Source: Planctomycetota bacterium | GTDB lineage: Bacteria > Planctomycetota > UBA1135 > UBA2386 | DNA: 64,000 nt | NCBI GenBank assembly: GCA_016716265.1 | Contig: JADJWQ010000004.1 | Span: 124,001-188,000, forward strand | Reading direction: 5' to 3' | Shown: positions 37,491 to 47,212 of the stretch, piece after piece | Position numbering within the stretch: position 1 is the first letter of the stretch | Layout of the letters: each line of letters starts with the position of its first letter | The notes under the pieces: model-generated | Databases searched by the model: none | Seen by the model: the letters and a program-made list of their open reading frames with translations, nothing else | Told to the model about the DNA's origin: nothing | Position numbers and translations under genes: made by a program

Positions 37491-39818
37491 TCACAGCGCC
37501 GCGGAGAGCGCCGCCACCGCCGCATCGAGCTGCGCGTCGTCCCAGCCGGTCACGTCACGCAGCCAGGCGCGAGCCTTCTGCGCCGCACGGCGCCACGCGG
37601 CGCGGCGGTCGGCGTGATCGCGCTCGAGCACGGCGAGGGCGACGAGCGTGGCGCGGGCGCGCGCGGCATCGCGACCGCTCGGCTCGTGCGGCAGCGGTGT
37701 CGCGCGCAGCGTCGCGAGGCGGTCGTCCGGCAGCGTGCCGTCGAGGTCGGCGAAGTCGCCGTCCGCCGTCTGCAGGGCGAGCAGCGCGAACAGCCCGTCG
37801 GTCGCCGTCTCGTCGACCGAAGCCGAGCACTCGGCGAACGCGTCCGCCAGCGACCCGAGATCCTCGCTGCCGAGGATCGACCGTGCCGCCTCGCCGAGCG
37901 TCCGCCGGAGCGATGCCGAACGCTTGCGCGACGGCGCCGGTGGTGCCGAGCAGGCCGGCGACGCGAGCGGCCTCGCGAACGCCGCCCGCAGGCCCGGCGC
38001 CGCGTCCGCCGCCCCCCAGCCGACCGGCATCATCACCGGCACGCGCTGCAGCTCCGGGCTGCCCTGCGCGCGCTCGGCAGGCGTGCGGTGCTCGATCGCG
38101 ACGAAGCCGGTGCGGCTGCAGACGATGCCGAAGGTGCGGCTGAGCGCGACGAGCTGCGCGGTGCGGTGGTCGTCGCGGCTCTTCGTGAACCGCGACGCCG
38201 CCGGCGTGCCGCGGAGCTGGTCCTCCAGCACGCGGATCCGCTGCCGGGCCCACAGCCGCGGCAGCGCGCCCTCGGCCGCGGCCGTGGCCGGTACTTCGAC
38301 GGTGAACCGCTGCGGCTCGCCACCCAGGCGACAGCCGAGCGTGATGGTGCGGGGCAGCTCACCCGGGCAGCGCGCGTGCACGAGCAGCGCGTCGCCGTCG
38401 AACACCGGCGGGAGTTCCTCGGTGCCGCGCTCGGCCGCGACGCCGCCGAAGTCGATCGTCACGTCCTCGACACGCGGTGCGTCGAGCCGACTGAACGTCC
38501 GCAGGACCTTGTCCTCGATGCGCTCGCCGTAGGCGACGAACTCGGCCGCGCCGCCGGTCACCCGCGCCAGCCCGTGGACCAGCGTCTGGCTCGCCGCGGG
38601 GCCGATCCCGAACGTGAAGATGCGGTGCGTCGCGGCGCAGTCGCGGGCGAGCGCGATCGTCGCGTCCTCGTTCGAGACCTGTCCGTCCGTCAGCACCAGC
38701 ACCTGTCGCGGCGGACCGTCCGCGGCGCCGCGGTCGCCGAGCACGTCGCGCAGGCACGCGAGCAGCTCGGTGCCGCCGAGGTCCGCCTCCATGCTGCGCA
38801 CCCGCTTCAGCGCGGCGGCCAGCGAACGTGCGTCGTAGCGGACCGGCGAGTGCGTCAGCGCCTCGTGGGTCGAGCCGAAGCGCACGATCTGGAAGCGGTC
38901 ACCGTGCTTCAGCGAACGCAGGCACAGCTCCAGCGCATTGCGCGCCTGGGCGATCGACTCGCCCCCCATCGAGCCCGAGCAGTCGACGACGAACACGACG
39001 TCGGCGGGCTGGGCCGCGACGGTCTCGGGCAGCTCGGGCAGGAAGCTGACGGACACGTAGCGCGCGCCGTCCGGGCCGTGCTCAGCGCGCGCCTGCGGGC
39101 GATCCTCGCCGGCCAGCGCGACGTCGAGGACGATCGAGCGGTCCGGGGCGATCGCCGCATCCCGCAGGGCGACGCGGTAGCGCAGCCCGTCCTGCTGCTC
39201 GCAGCGGATCGCGTGCGTCGGGGAGGACACCGTCGCGGCCCGACCGAGGTCGAGTTCCGCCTCGAAGCTCAGTCCGTACGGCACCGCGTGGCTCTTCGGC
39301 GGGTTGACGGCGTCGGCCTCGAGCAGCGCGTCGAGCGGATCCATGCCGGCGCCGCTCGCGTAGCGGGGCGCCAGCGTCGTCGGCAGCTCGAAGCGCAGGT
39401 GGCGGTCGACGACGGTCAGCTCGCGCACGTATTCGATGCGCAGCGTCGCGACCTGCCCCGGCTTCAGTGCGCCGGCGCGGACCGTGAACACGTCGTCCCG
39501 CTCGTGCTCGAGCAGATAGGCGCCGTCACCCCGATCGACCGCCTCCTCGTAGCGCTCCTGGATCGCGGTCGACTCGTCGACGATGCCGGTCAGCACGCGG
39601 TCGCCGGTGATCACCTCGAACCCGCACACCGCCGCACCGTCCGGCAGCGGGAACGTGTAGATCGGCTCGAGGGGAGCGGCGCCGCGATTCGCGAAGGTCT
39701 GCTCGACGGTCGTGCGCTCGGCGAGCCCGGCCAGCCGGGTCGAGACGCGCAGTCCGCGCAGCGCGATGTCCGCGGTGCGCGCGGGGTCCAGGGTGCGGAT
39801 GTCGATGGCGGTGGTCAT
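37491..39818 (-). CDS. VIT and von Willebrand factor A domain protein
   Basis: A 775-residue cytoplasmic-looking protein. Residues 15-150 match the VIT domain (VEQTFANRGAAPLEPIYTFPLPDGAAVCGFEV in part). The VWA domain follows with MIDAS motif DCSGSMGG (Asp near 277), TELLACL and LTDGQVSN. The last 180 residues are helical (LGEAARSIL, ADAFAECSAS). VIT-VWA proteins resemble inter-alpha-trypsin inhibitor heavy chains; bacterial members are of unknown function and are thought to mediate protein contacts through Mg2+. It overlaps by four bases with a MerR regulator upstream, so it is probably that regulator's target. Confidence 0.86.
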   Translation of the reverse strand: MTTAIDIRTLDPARTADIALRGLRVSTRLAGLAERTTVEQTFANRGAAPLEPIYTFPLPDGAAVCGFEVITGDRVLTGIVDESTAIQERYEEAVDRGDGAYLLEHERDDVFTVRAGALKPGQVATLRIEYVRELTVVDRHLRFELPTTLAPRYASGAGMDPLDALLEADAVNPPKSHAVPYGLSFEAELDLGRAATVSSPTHAIRCEQQDGLRYRVALRDAAIAPDRSIVLDVALAGEDRPQARAEHGPDGARYVSVSFLPELPETVAAQPADVVFVVDCSGSMGGESIAQARNALELCLRSLKHGDRFQIVRFGSTHEALTHSPVRYDARSLAAALKRVRSMEADLGGTELLACLRDVLGDRGAADGPPRQVLVLTDGQVSNEDATIALARDCAATHRIFTFGIGPAASQTLVHGLARVTGGAAEFVAYGERIEDKVLRTFSRLDAPRVEDVTIDFGGVAAERGTEELPPVFDGDALLVHARCPGELPRTITLGCRLGGEPQRFTVEVPATAAAEGALPRLWARQRIRVLEDQLRGTPAASRFTKSRDDHRTAQLVALSRTFGIVCSRTGFVAIEHRTPAERAQGSPELQRVPVMMPVGWGAADAAPGLRAAFARPLASPACSAPPAPSRKRSASLRRTLGEAARSILGSEDLGSLADAFAECSASVDETATDGLFALLALQTADGDFADLDGTLPDDRLATLRATPLPHEPSGRDAARARATLVALAVLERDHADRRAAWRRAAQKARAWLRDVTGWDDAQLDAAVAALSAAL

Positions 39819-40270
39819 GCGTCGTCTCCTCGCGGTCGGCCAGGGTCGTCGGGTTCGGGATGTGTGGGTGGCGGCGCCGGTCGGCGGCCGAGCCGCTCGG
39901 CGACGAGGTCGGCGAGCGCGCGCAGGTCGGCAGCGCCGAGCGCGGCGCGCGCCGGGTCGAAGTGCAGCTCGACGCCCGGGCCGAGCGTCGCGCGCAGCCA
40001 GGCCTGCGCGCCCGGCGGGGCGGCGGCAGGGGGCAGCTCGGCGCCCTGCGCGCCGGCGAGGATCCGCCGGATCTCCTCCAACGCGTAGCCGCGCTGCTGC
40101 AGCTCCTGGATCGAACGCAACACCGCGAGGTGTCGTGTTTCGTACCGCGCGCCCCGCCCGGCTCCGGCCGGCGGCGGCAGCAGGCCGCGCTGCACGTAGA
40201 AGCGGATCGCCCGCCGGCTGAGGCCGGCGGCTTCAGCGAGGTCCGCGATGCCGAGCGCGTGCTGGGTCAT
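39815..40270 (-). CDS. MerR-family transcriptional regulator
   Basis: A 151-residue protein: helix-turn-helix LGIADLAEAAGLSRRAIRFYVQRGLL, wing and dimerisation helix YETRHLAVLRSIQELQQRGYALEEIRRIL. The 80-residue C-terminal part is Pro/Ala/Leu-rich with no metal-binding Cys pattern, so the effector is unknown. It starts the operon with the VIT/VWA gene (ATGA overlap). A long inverted repeat lies immediately before its ATG, suggesting autoregulation. Confidence 0.88.
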   Translation of the reverse strand: MTQHALGIADLAEAAGLSRRAIRFYVQRGLLPPPAGAGRGARYETRHLAVLRSIQELQQRGYALEEIRRILAGAQGAELPPAAAPPGAQAWLRATLGPGVELHFDPARAALGAADLRALADLVAERLGRRPAPPPTHPEPDDPGRPRGDDA

Positions 40271-40276
40271 GCCAGG

Positions 40277-40322
40277 AACATGACACCATCACTGTCGACT
40301 TGCAACCCCTCAGTGTCATGTT
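40277..40322. promoter_or_regulatory. Inverted repeat upstream of MerR gene
   Basis: AACATGACAC (40277-40286) and its exact complement GTGTCATGTT (40313-40322) are separated by 26 bases. The repeat begins 7 bases before the MerR start on the minus strand. The interval also contains TTGCAA on the minus strand, a possible -35 element. The arrangement suits a repressor/activator dimer site over the promoter. Confidence 0.6.
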
Positions 40323-40356
40323 TTTCGACGCCGCGCCCGCCGCCCCGGCGCCCCGG

Positions 40357-42483
40357 TCAGCCGGACGACTCGGGCGCGAGCATCACGACCGCCAGCGGCG
40401 GCAGCGTCAGGATGACCGAGTCGCGCTGGTTGCTCCACGGCATGCCGGTCGCCGTGACGCCCTCGGGGTTGCCGACGCCGCTGCCGCCGTAGTGCTGTGC
40501 GTCGGTGTTCAGGATCTCGCGCCAGCGCCCCGCGAGCGGCACGCCGACCCGGTAGCCGGTCCGCGGGACCGGCGTGAAGTTCATCGCGACGACGACGTGG
40601 TCGGTGCCGGCCCGGTTGCGGCGCAGCGTGACGCAGACCGACTGCTCCGCGTTCTCGACGTCGAGCCACGTGAAGCCCTCGGGCTCGCAGTCGGCTTCGT
40701 GGAGTGCGTCGTGCTCGCGGTACAGGCGGTTGAGGTCGCGGAGCAGGTCGCGCACGCCGCGATGGCTCGGATACTGCAGCAGGTGCCAGTCCAGCTCGGT
40801 CGCGTAGTACCACTCGTTCCAGGTCGCGAGCTCGGCGCCCATGAACAGGAGCTTCTTGCCCGGCGTCGCGTACATCGCCGCGAGCAGCGCGCGGAGGTTC
40901 GCGAACCGCTGCCACAGGTCGCCGTGCATCTTCCGCAGCAGCGAGCCCTTGCCGTGCACGACCTCGTCGTGCGACAGCGGCAGCACGAAGTTCTCGTTCC
41001 ACGCATACAGGCCGCGGAACGTCAGGTCGGCGTGGTGGAACTTCCGGTGGATGGGATCGAGCTGCATGTAGCGCAGCGTGTCGTGCATCCAGCCCATGTC
41101 CCATTTCAGGTGGAAGCCGAGGCCGCCACTCGACGTCGGGCGTGAGACCATCGGCCAGGCGGTCGACTCCTCGGCGATCGTCAGAGCACCCGGGAACTGG
41201 CCGCCGACCATCTCGTTGAGCCGGCGCAGGAATCGGATCGCGTCGAGATTTTCGCGACCCCCGTATTCATTGGGGATCCAGCCCCCCTCGTCGCGGGAGT
41301 AGTCGAGATAGAGCATCGACGCCACGGCGTCGACGCGCAGGCCGTCCGCGTGGAATTGCGCGAGCCAGAAGCGCGCGCTCGACACCAGGAACGACACGAC
41401 CTCGGCGCGCCCGAAGTTGAAGATCGCGGTCTTCCAATCGGGGTGGAAGCCCTGCCGCGGGTCGGCGTGCTCGTAGAGGTGGGTGCCGTCGAAGAACGCG
41501 AGGCCGTGGGCATCCAGCGGGAAGTGCGAGGGCACCCAATCGAGGATCACGCCGATGTCGGCCTGGTGCAGGCGGTCGATCAGGTATTTCAGGTCCTCCG
41601 GCGTGCCGAACCGGGAGGTCGGGGCGAACAGTCCGGTGACCTGGTAGCCCCACGACCCGTCGAACGGGTGCTCCATCACCGGCATGAACTCGACGTGCGT
41701 GAAGCCGAGGTCGCGCACGTGCTCGATCAGCGGGTCGGCGATATTGCGGTAGGTGACGCCGCCGTCGAGCTTGCGCCAGGAGCCGATATGGAGCTCGTAG
41801 ATCGAGATCGGCTTGCGGTGGAAGTCGCCGTCGCCCCGCTTCGCCATCCACCGCTCGTCGCCCCACTCGTAATCGCCGTGCCACACGATGGACGCGGTGC
41901 GTGGAGCGACCTCGTGGAAGCGGCCGTACGGGTCCGCCTTGTCGACCTTGTAGCCGTTGAAGTGCGACTCGATGCGGAACTTGTAGACCGCGCCCTTCCC
42001 GACGCCGGGGACGAACGTCTCCCAGATGCCCGACGCACCGCAGGGCACCAGCGGATGCGCGCCGGGGTCCCAGCCGTTGAAGTCGCCGATCACGGCGACG
42101 TAGCGCGCCGCGGGTGCCCACACCGCGAACCACGCGCCGTCGACGCCCTCGTGTCGATGCAGGTGCGCGCCGAGCTTCTCGTAGGCACGGTCGTGGCGCC
42201 CCTCGTTGAACAGGTGCAGATCCAGCTCGCCGAGCCGCGACCACGGCCGCTGCGGTGCCGCCGCCGGTCGGGCGGCGGCAGCGACCTCGGCCGCGTCGGG
42301 CGTCACCGGCGGCGCCGGCAGCTCCGGTGCGGCCGGCGCCGCCGGGGCGGGGGCGGGCCGGGGAGTCGCGCGGGTGCGCTCCGCCGGGCCCGATCCGGAG
42401 GGCCGCGCCGCGCGGGGCTCGGCGTTCGACTCCGGTGCGGTCGCGGGGTCGACGGGTTTCGGGTGGGTCTTGCGTCGGCGCAT
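40357..42483 (-). CDS. glgB: 1,4-alpha-glucan branching enzyme
   Basis: A 708-residue GH13 enzyme. A Pro/Ala-rich N-terminal tail of about 85 residues precedes the CBM48 domain (GAWFAVWAPAARYVAVIGDFNGWD). Catalytic blocks: GLRVDAVASMLYLDY (nucleophile Asp near 384), TIAEESTAWP (acid Glu near 435), PLSHDEVVHGKGSL (transition-state Asp). GlgB makes alpha-1,6 branches in glycogen. The start ATG is the first after a stretch without family similarity. It is the second of two minus-strand genes after the HEAT-repeat protein, separated by 130 bases. Confidence 0.96.
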   Translation of the reverse strand: MRRRKTHPKPVDPATAPESNAEPRAARPSGSGPAERTRATPRPAPAPAAPAAPELPAPPVTPDAAEVAAAARPAAAPQRPWSRLGELDLHLFNEGRHDRAYEKLGAHLHRHEGVDGAWFAVWAPAARYVAVIGDFNGWDPGAHPLVPCGASGIWETFVPGVGKGAVYKFRIESHFNGYKVDKADPYGRFHEVAPRTASIVWHGDYEWGDERWMAKRGDGDFHRKPISIYELHIGSWRKLDGGVTYRNIADPLIEHVRDLGFTHVEFMPVMEHPFDGSWGYQVTGLFAPTSRFGTPEDLKYLIDRLHQADIGVILDWVPSHFPLDAHGLAFFDGTHLYEHADPRQGFHPDWKTAIFNFGRAEVVSFLVSSARFWLAQFHADGLRVDAVASMLYLDYSRDEGGWIPNEYGGRENLDAIRFLRRLNEMVGGQFPGALTIAEESTAWPMVSRPTSSGGLGFHLKWDMGWMHDTLRYMQLDPIHRKFHHADLTFRGLYAWNENFVLPLSHDEVVHGKGSLLRKMHGDLWQRFANLRALLAAMYATPGKKLLFMGAELATWNEWYYATELDWHLLQYPSHRGVRDLLRDLNRLYREHDALHEADCEPEGFTWLDVENAEQSVCVTLRRNRAGTDHVVVAMNFTPVPRTGYRVGVPLAGRWREILNTDAQHYGGSGVGNPEGVTATGMPWSNQRDSVILTLPPLAVVMLAPESSG

Positions 42484-42613
42484 CTTCGGATTCCTCGGCG
42501 CCGTAGCTGACACTGCCCCGAGGGCGAGATCCAGACCGCGCGTGGCACCGCGTCGCCCGGGGGGTCGCGACCGGCCTCGCACGCAGCGCAGCCCGCCGAC
42601 GGCTCGCTCAGCC

Positions 42614-44203
42614 TCACCCGCGATCGCTGACGCCGCCGGCGTCGCCGCCGCCGCGCGGGGGGTCGCCGCCGCCGGGCGCGCCACCGGCATCGCCGCCGCC
42701 GCGCCGGCCACCGCCACCGCGGCGCCCGCCGCCGTCACCACCGCCCGCCGGGCCGGCGCCGTCCCCGCCACCGCCCGGGCCGCCGCCACCTGGGCCGCCG
42801 CCACCCGGGCCGCCGCCACCTGGGCCGCCGCCACCCGGGCCGCCGCCACCCGGACCGAAGCCGGGTCCGCCGCCGTCGCCACCGAGCAGCCGGCGCAGAC
42901 CGCCGCGCGGATCGCGCTCGCCGGCGACCTCGCGCGCGAAGCTGCGGAAGCGATCGAGATCACCGCCCTCGACGACCTCGCGGGCGACCGCGAACCACTG
43001 CTTGACCTCGGCGTCCGACTCGGTCTGCCCGCGCTCGTCGAGCAGCGGCAGCAGATCGCGCTCGCGGCGCGACGCGACGACCCACGCCGCTGCGGTGCGG
43101 ACCTTCGCATCGTCGTCGGCGAGCGCGATGCGCAGTAGCGCGGTCACGCCGTCGTCGTCCTCCAGGTCGCCGATCGCCATCGCGGCCTGCAGCCGCACGC
43201 TGGCGTCGCGGTCCTTCTGCAGCGTCCGCTCGAGCGTCGACCGCACGGTTCGATCGGTAGGACCGACCACCGCGAGCGCGCGCAGCAGGCGTCCTTCGAC
43301 GGTCGGCTGCTGCTCGGCACGGAGCTGCTTCTGGAGGGCGCGCAGTGACTTCGGCTCGGCGAGCGCCTCGAGCGCGCGGGCGGCCTCCTCGCGCATGCCG
43401 TCGTCGCGGTGACCGAGATCCTCCTCGGCGAACTCGTGCCACGCGCGCGGCGACAGCGAGCCGATCATGCCGAGTGCCATGCGCTGCATGCGCTCGTCGA
43501 CCCGGCGCATCTCGGTGCGCGCGTACTTGAGCGCCTCGGGTGCGTCGCTCTGCAGGATGACGCGGTAGTTCTGCATCGCGGTCCGCCAACCGGAGCGGCC
43601 TGCCTTCATCGCCTCGATCGCGTCGAGCACCTGCTGCCGGCTCGGCGGGGGCGGCGCGCCCGCGCCGTCCGCGCTGCCGAACCGCAGCGACCGTGGCGCG
43701 CGGGTGCGGCCGATCGACTCCCACGCGAACCCCGCGTCGTTGCGGGCGATCGCGTCGGCCCACATCCACTCGAGCTGCCCCACCGTCAATGGCCCCGCGG
43801 CCGCCGAGACGATCTCCGGCTTGTCGCCGGCGCGGACGAACAGGTGGTTCGGCACCGCCAGCGGCACCTCGACGTTCTCGACACCGAGCAGCTCCTCGCG
43901 GATGCGCCGTTCGTCGGGTGTGATCTCGCCGGCGAGGCCGACCGTCAGCATGAAATTGACGGTGTGGCCGGCGAGCTCCGCGATGCGTGGGTCGCGATCG
44001 TGCAACTCGGCGAGCTCGTCGCAGCCGCGCGCGTGTGGCGTGCGGATCGAGATCAGCACGAGCGAGCCACGCTCCGCCGCGACTCGCATCGCGGTGTCGA
44101 ACGTCAACGTCCAGTCGATTCGGCTCTGGGCCGGGGCAGCGGGCGCGAGCGTCAGCAAGGCGGCCACCAGGCCGGCTCGAGACACCGTGCAAGAGGTGAG
44201 CAT
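42614..44203 (-). CDS. Exported thioredoxin-like/HEAT-repeat protein with Gly-rich tail
   Basis: A 529-residue protein with signal peptide ending PAAPAQ. Residues 30-170 resemble a thioredoxin-like fold (FDTAMRVAAERGSLVLISI) but with a single Cys, so redox activity is unlikely. Residues 200-420 contain HEAT-type repeats (AARALEALAEPKSLRAL, ASVRLQAAMAIGDLEDDDGVTALL). The last 100 residues are almost only Gly, Pro, Asp and Arg, including five GGGGP repeats. Similar proteins are common in planctomycetes; function unknown, possibly protein binding in the periplasm. Confidence 0.7.
   Translation of the reverse strand: MLTSCTVSRAGLVAALLTLAPAAPAQSRIDWTLTFDTAMRVAAERGSLVLISIRTPHARGCDELAELHDRDPRIAELAGHTVNFMLTVGLAGEITPDERRIREELLGVENVEVPLAVPNHLFVRAGDKPEIVSAAAGPLTVGQLEWMWADAIARNDAGFAWESIGRTRAPRSLRFGSADGAGAPPPPSRQQVLDAIEAMKAGRSGWRTAMQNYRVILQSDAPEALKYARTEMRRVDERMQRMALGMIGSLSPRAWHEFAEEDLGHRDDGMREEAARALEALAEPKSLRALQKQLRAEQQPTVEGRLLRALAVVGPTDRTVRSTLERTLQKDRDASVRLQAAMAIGDLEDDDGVTALLRIALADDDAKVRTAAAWVVASRRERDLLPLLDERGQTESDAEVKQWFAVAREVVEGGDLDRFRSFAREVAGERDPRGGLRRLLGGDGGGPGFGPGGGGPGGGGPGGGGPGGGGPGGGGPGGGGDGAGPAGGGDGGGRRGGGGRRGGGDAGGAPGGGDPPRGGGDAGGVSDRG
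42777..42851 (-). repeat. 15-nt tandem repeat encoding GGGGP
   Basis: Five consecutive 15-base units (plus strand GGGCCGCCGCCACC followed alternately by T or C) in the Gly-rich tail of the HEAT-repeat protein. The alternating last base suggests duplication of a 30-base double unit. The repeats keep the frame and probably vary in number between strains. Confidence 0.88.
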
Positions 44204-44366
44204 CGGTACTTCCCTCGGATTCGGTACCGGAGCAAGGCAGCGCCAGCGTAGCCGATCGAGGCGTCGGCCCGTCGCGCGGGATGTCCCGGATTGGTCGCCC
44301 GGACGCCAGCGGTTCCGGTGGCAGGCACGCCGGTCCGCCGGGAGCGGTGCCGCGCGTCGCGGCGCG

Positions 44367-45104
44367 TCACGGATCGAATCGATACCCGCTGCCGCGCACC
44401 GTGACGAAATGCCGCGGCTCGTTCGGGTCGGGCTCGAGCTTCTGGCGGAGCTGGGCGACGAAGTTGTCGACGGTCCGCGCCGGTCCCTTGTGGGCGACGC
44501 CCCACACCTCGTGCAGCAGGTGCTGTCGCTCGAACACCTTCGACGGGTGCTCGAGGAAGTAGCGCAGCAGGTCGAACTCGAGCCGCGTCAGCCGTACCGG
44601 CGCGCCGCCGCGCGTGACCTCGTGGGTGTCGGGATCGACCTCGATGTCGCCGAAGCGGAGCAGCGCGTCGGTCTCGCGACCGGCTCCGGGCGATCCCGCC
44701 GCGACCGCTCCGGCGCGCTCCCCGGACGCGTCGAGGCGCCGTAGCACGGCCTCGATCCGGGCGAGCAGCTCGGCGACGCCGAACGGCTTCGTGACGTAGT
44801 CGTCCGCCCCGAGGCGCAGCGCCGCGACCTTGTCGAACTCGGCCTGGCGCGCGCTCAGGATGATCACCGGTGTCGAGTCGCCGACCTCGCGCAGGTCGTG
44901 CAGCACCTCGAGCCCGTTGCGATTGGGCAGCGTGATGTCGAGCAGAACGAGCCGCGGCTGCTCCGCGCGGATGGTCTCGAACGCCTCCGCGCCGTCGCCG
45001 ATCACGCCGGTATCGAAACCCTCCAATCCGAGGTTCAACGCCAATCCGCTCGCAATGGCCTCGTCGTCCTCGACGATCAGGATGTGGCCTCTCGCGGACA
45101 TCAT
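44367..45104 (-). CDS. OmpR/PhoB-family response regulator
   Basis: A 245-residue protein. The receiver domain begins ILIVEDDEAIASGLALNL, with acceptor Asp in LVLLDITLPNRNGLEVL, VIILSARQ and YVTKPFGVAELL. A linker of about 30 residues leads to a winged-helix DNA-binding domain (VRLTRLEFDLLRYFLEHPSKVF, RTVDNFVAQLRQKLE, VRGSGYRF). Partner of the histidine kinase directly downstream on the same strand (7-base gap). Confidence 0.94.
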   Translation of the reverse strand: MMSARGHILIVEDDEAIASGLALNLGLEGFDTGVIGDGAEAFETIRAEQPRLVLLDITLPNRNGLEVLHDLREVGDSTPVIILSARQAEFDKVAALRLGADDYVTKPFGVAELLARIEAVLRRLDASGERAGAVAAGSPGAGRETDALLRFGDIEVDPDTHEVTRGGAPVRLTRLEFDLLRYFLEHPSKVFERQHLLHEVWGVAHKGPARTVDNFVAQLRQKLEPDPNEPRHFVTVRGSGYRFDP

Positions 45105-45111
45105 CGAGAGC

Positions 45112-46074
45112 CTACGCGTCCCCGTCGTGGGGCGCTCTCGGAATCCGGAACCTGAATCGCGCGCCCTTGCCGGGCGTCGACTCGACCTCGATCGAGCCGC
45201 GGTGGGCCGCGACGATCGCCTTCACGATGGCGAGCCCCAGGCCGCTGCCGCCGACGCGGTCGCCGGCCTTGCCACGCGTGAACTTCTCGAACACGAGCTT
45301 CTGCTCGCTGAGCGGAATGCCCGGGCCGTTGTCGCTGACCTCGAACTCCACGAGCCGGTCGCCGGTCGCATGCGCCTTCAGCGCGATCTGCTTGTCGTCA
45401 CCCGTGTACTTCCAGGCGTTCGACAGCAGGTTGACGATCGCCTGGGTCAAGGCGCTCGCATCGCCGACGACGCGTAGGTCCGGCTGGACGTCGAGCGCGA
45501 TGTTCGTCGGGCGCGACAGGTCGATCGCCGCGATCGCGTCGACCGCGGCGTGACAGATCGGCCCGACGTCGGTCGGCACGCGGGCGAAGGGCTGGGTCGC
45601 GCCCTCGATGCGCGACAGCTCGATCAGCCGGTCGACGAGCCCGTCGAGGCGGACGACCTCGCGGCGCAGGATGCTCAGGCATCGATGTCGCTCTTCCGGG
45701 TCGGTCAGCCGGTCGTCGAGCAGCGCTTCGACGAACATGCGGATCGACGTCATCGGCGTGCGCAGCTCGTGGCTGACCGACGACAGGAACTGCGATTGGT
45801 TGCGCACCAGCGACGCGCCGCGCCGCAGCAGGATCGCGCCGAGCATGAAGCCGGCCAGCGACGATGCGCAGAACGACAGCACCAGGATGCCGGCGATCAG
45901 CGACACGTTCGCCTCGCCGCCGGACACCAGCAGCACCACGCCGATCGGGGTCGTGAGCACCGTCGAGCAGAGCACCGACAGCAGCAGGACGACCTGCGCG
46001 CGCCGCAGGAAGACGTCGGCGGGGGCGCGTAGCTTCACACCGCGCATCATGCCGCGCGGCGTGCGCAGCGTCAC
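45112..46074 (-). CDS. Membrane sensor histidine kinase
   Basis: A 320-residue protein with two N-terminal membrane helices and almost no periplasmic loop, so it probably senses a membrane or cytoplasmic signal. HisKA box SVSHELRTPMTSIRMF holds the phospho-His. N-box AIVNLLSNAWKYT, G1 DNGPGIP and G2 GGSGLGLAIVKAIV are intact. No HAMP domain is obvious. It is encoded before the OmpR-type regulator on the same strand and pairs with it. The genes follow fabH; whether they regulate lipid synthesis is not shown. Confidence 0.93.
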   Translation of the reverse strand: MTLRTPRGMMRGVKLRAPADVFLRRAQVVLLLSVLCSTVLTTPIGVVLLVSGGEANVSLIAGILVLSFCASSLAGFMLGAILLRRGASLVRNQSQFLSSVSHELRTPMTSIRMFVEALLDDRLTDPEERHRCLSILRREVVRLDGLVDRLIELSRIEGATQPFARVPTDVGPICHAAVDAIAAIDLSRPTNIALDVQPDLRVVGDASALTQAIVNLLSNAWKYTGDDKQIALKAHATGDRLVEFEVSDNGPGIPLSEQKLVFEKFTRGKAGDRVGGSGLGLAIVKAIVAAHRGSIEVESTPGKGARFRFRIPRAPHDGDA

Positions 46075-46093
46075 GGCCGTAGCGCGGAGCGCG

Positions 46094-47212
46094 TCACCAG
46101 CGGAGCAGCGAGCCGCCCCAGGTCAGACCGCCGCCGAACGCGACGAGGCACACGAGAGCGCCCTTCTTCAGGCGGCCGGTCTGCATCGCTTCGTCGAGCG
46201 CCAGCGGGACCGACGCTGCCGACGTGTTGCCGGTGCGCTCGACATTGACGAACACGCGCTCCATCGGCAGCCGCAGCCGCTCCGCGGCGGCCTCGATGAT
46301 CCGGAGATTGGCCTGGTGCGGGATCAGGAGGTCGAGGTCGTCGAGCGAGGCGCCATGGCGCACCAGCAGCTCCTCGACCACCTCCGCCATCTTGGCGACC
46401 GCGAAGCGGAACACCTGGCGGCCGCGAAGTTGAATGAAGTGCCGACTCGCGGTGACGGTGTCCGCGCGGGCGGGGCTCGCCGAGCCGCCGGCCGGCACCT
46501 GGATCAGCTCTGCACCGCTGCCGTCCGCGCCGAGCAGGTGGTCGAGCAGCTCGCCCTGCGCGGCGTCGGTGCCGAGCACGAACGCGCCGGCGCCATCGCC
46601 GAACAGCACGCAGGTCTCGCGGTCGGTGTAGTCGACGACCGTCGACAGCTTCTCGGCGCCGATCACGAGCGCATTGCGCACCGTGCCCGCGGCGACCATC
46701 GCGTGCGCCGCCGACAGCGCCGTCACGAAGCTCGTGCAGGCGGCGTTCACGTCGAACGCGCCGGCGCGGGTCAGGCCGAGCTTGTGCTGGACGATCGCGG
46801 CGGTCGACGGTGAGCAGTAGTGATCGGGAGTGGTCGTCGCGACGACGACCAGATCGACGTCCTCCGGGGCCAGTCCGGCGTTCGCCAGCGCGCGCCGCCC
46901 TGCCGCGGTGGCGAGGTCCGAGGTCGCCTCGCCGGCGGCGGCGAGGTGGCGCTCCTTCATGCCGGTGCGCGCGACGATCCAGTCGTCGCTCGTCTCGACC
47001 ATCCGCTCGAGTTCCACGTTCGTCAGGAGCCGCTCGGGTAGGTGGCTCCCACAGCCGAGGATCCCGACCTGCCGCACCACGAACGGCGACCGGCGCACGC
47101 CCTCGCGCCGCGCCTTGGGCTGCGCTGCGGAGCGGTGGCCGTTGCGGAGGATCGCCCAGTGCCGTTTGACGGTCTGGGGCGTGGCTGCGAATTCGCGATC
47201 GCGTCCCGGCAT
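46094..47212 (-). CDS. fabH: Beta-ketoacyl-ACP synthase III
   Basis: A 372-residue enzyme; FabH is usually about 320-330. The core starts VGILGCGSHLPERLLTN. Catalytic residues are intact: Cys in NAACTSFVTAL, His in LIPHQANLRI, Asn in ERTGNTSAAS. It starts fatty acid synthesis by condensing acetyl-CoA with malonyl-ACP. The ATG at 47212 gives a 50-residue N-terminal extension without family similarity and without a good ribosome site; GTGs at 47098 or 47080 are more natural starts. It lies 19 bases before the two-component genes. Confidence 0.94.
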   Translation of the reverse strand: MPGRDREFAATPQTVKRHWAILRNGHRSAAQPKARREGVRRSPFVVRQVGILGCGSHLPERLLTNVELERMVETSDDWIVARTGMKERHLAAAGEATSDLATAAGRRALANAGLAPEDVDLVVVATTTPDHYCSPSTAAIVQHKLGLTRAGAFDVNAACTSFVTALSAAHAMVAAGTVRNALVIGAEKLSTVVDYTDRETCVLFGDGAGAFVLGTDAAQGELLDHLLGADGSGAELIQVPAGGSASPARADTVTASRHFIQLRGRQVFRFAVAKMAEVVEELLVRHGASLDDLDLLIPHQANLRIIEAAAERLRLPMERVFVNVERTGNTSAASVPLALDEAMQTGRLKKGALVCLVAFGGGLTWGGSLLRW

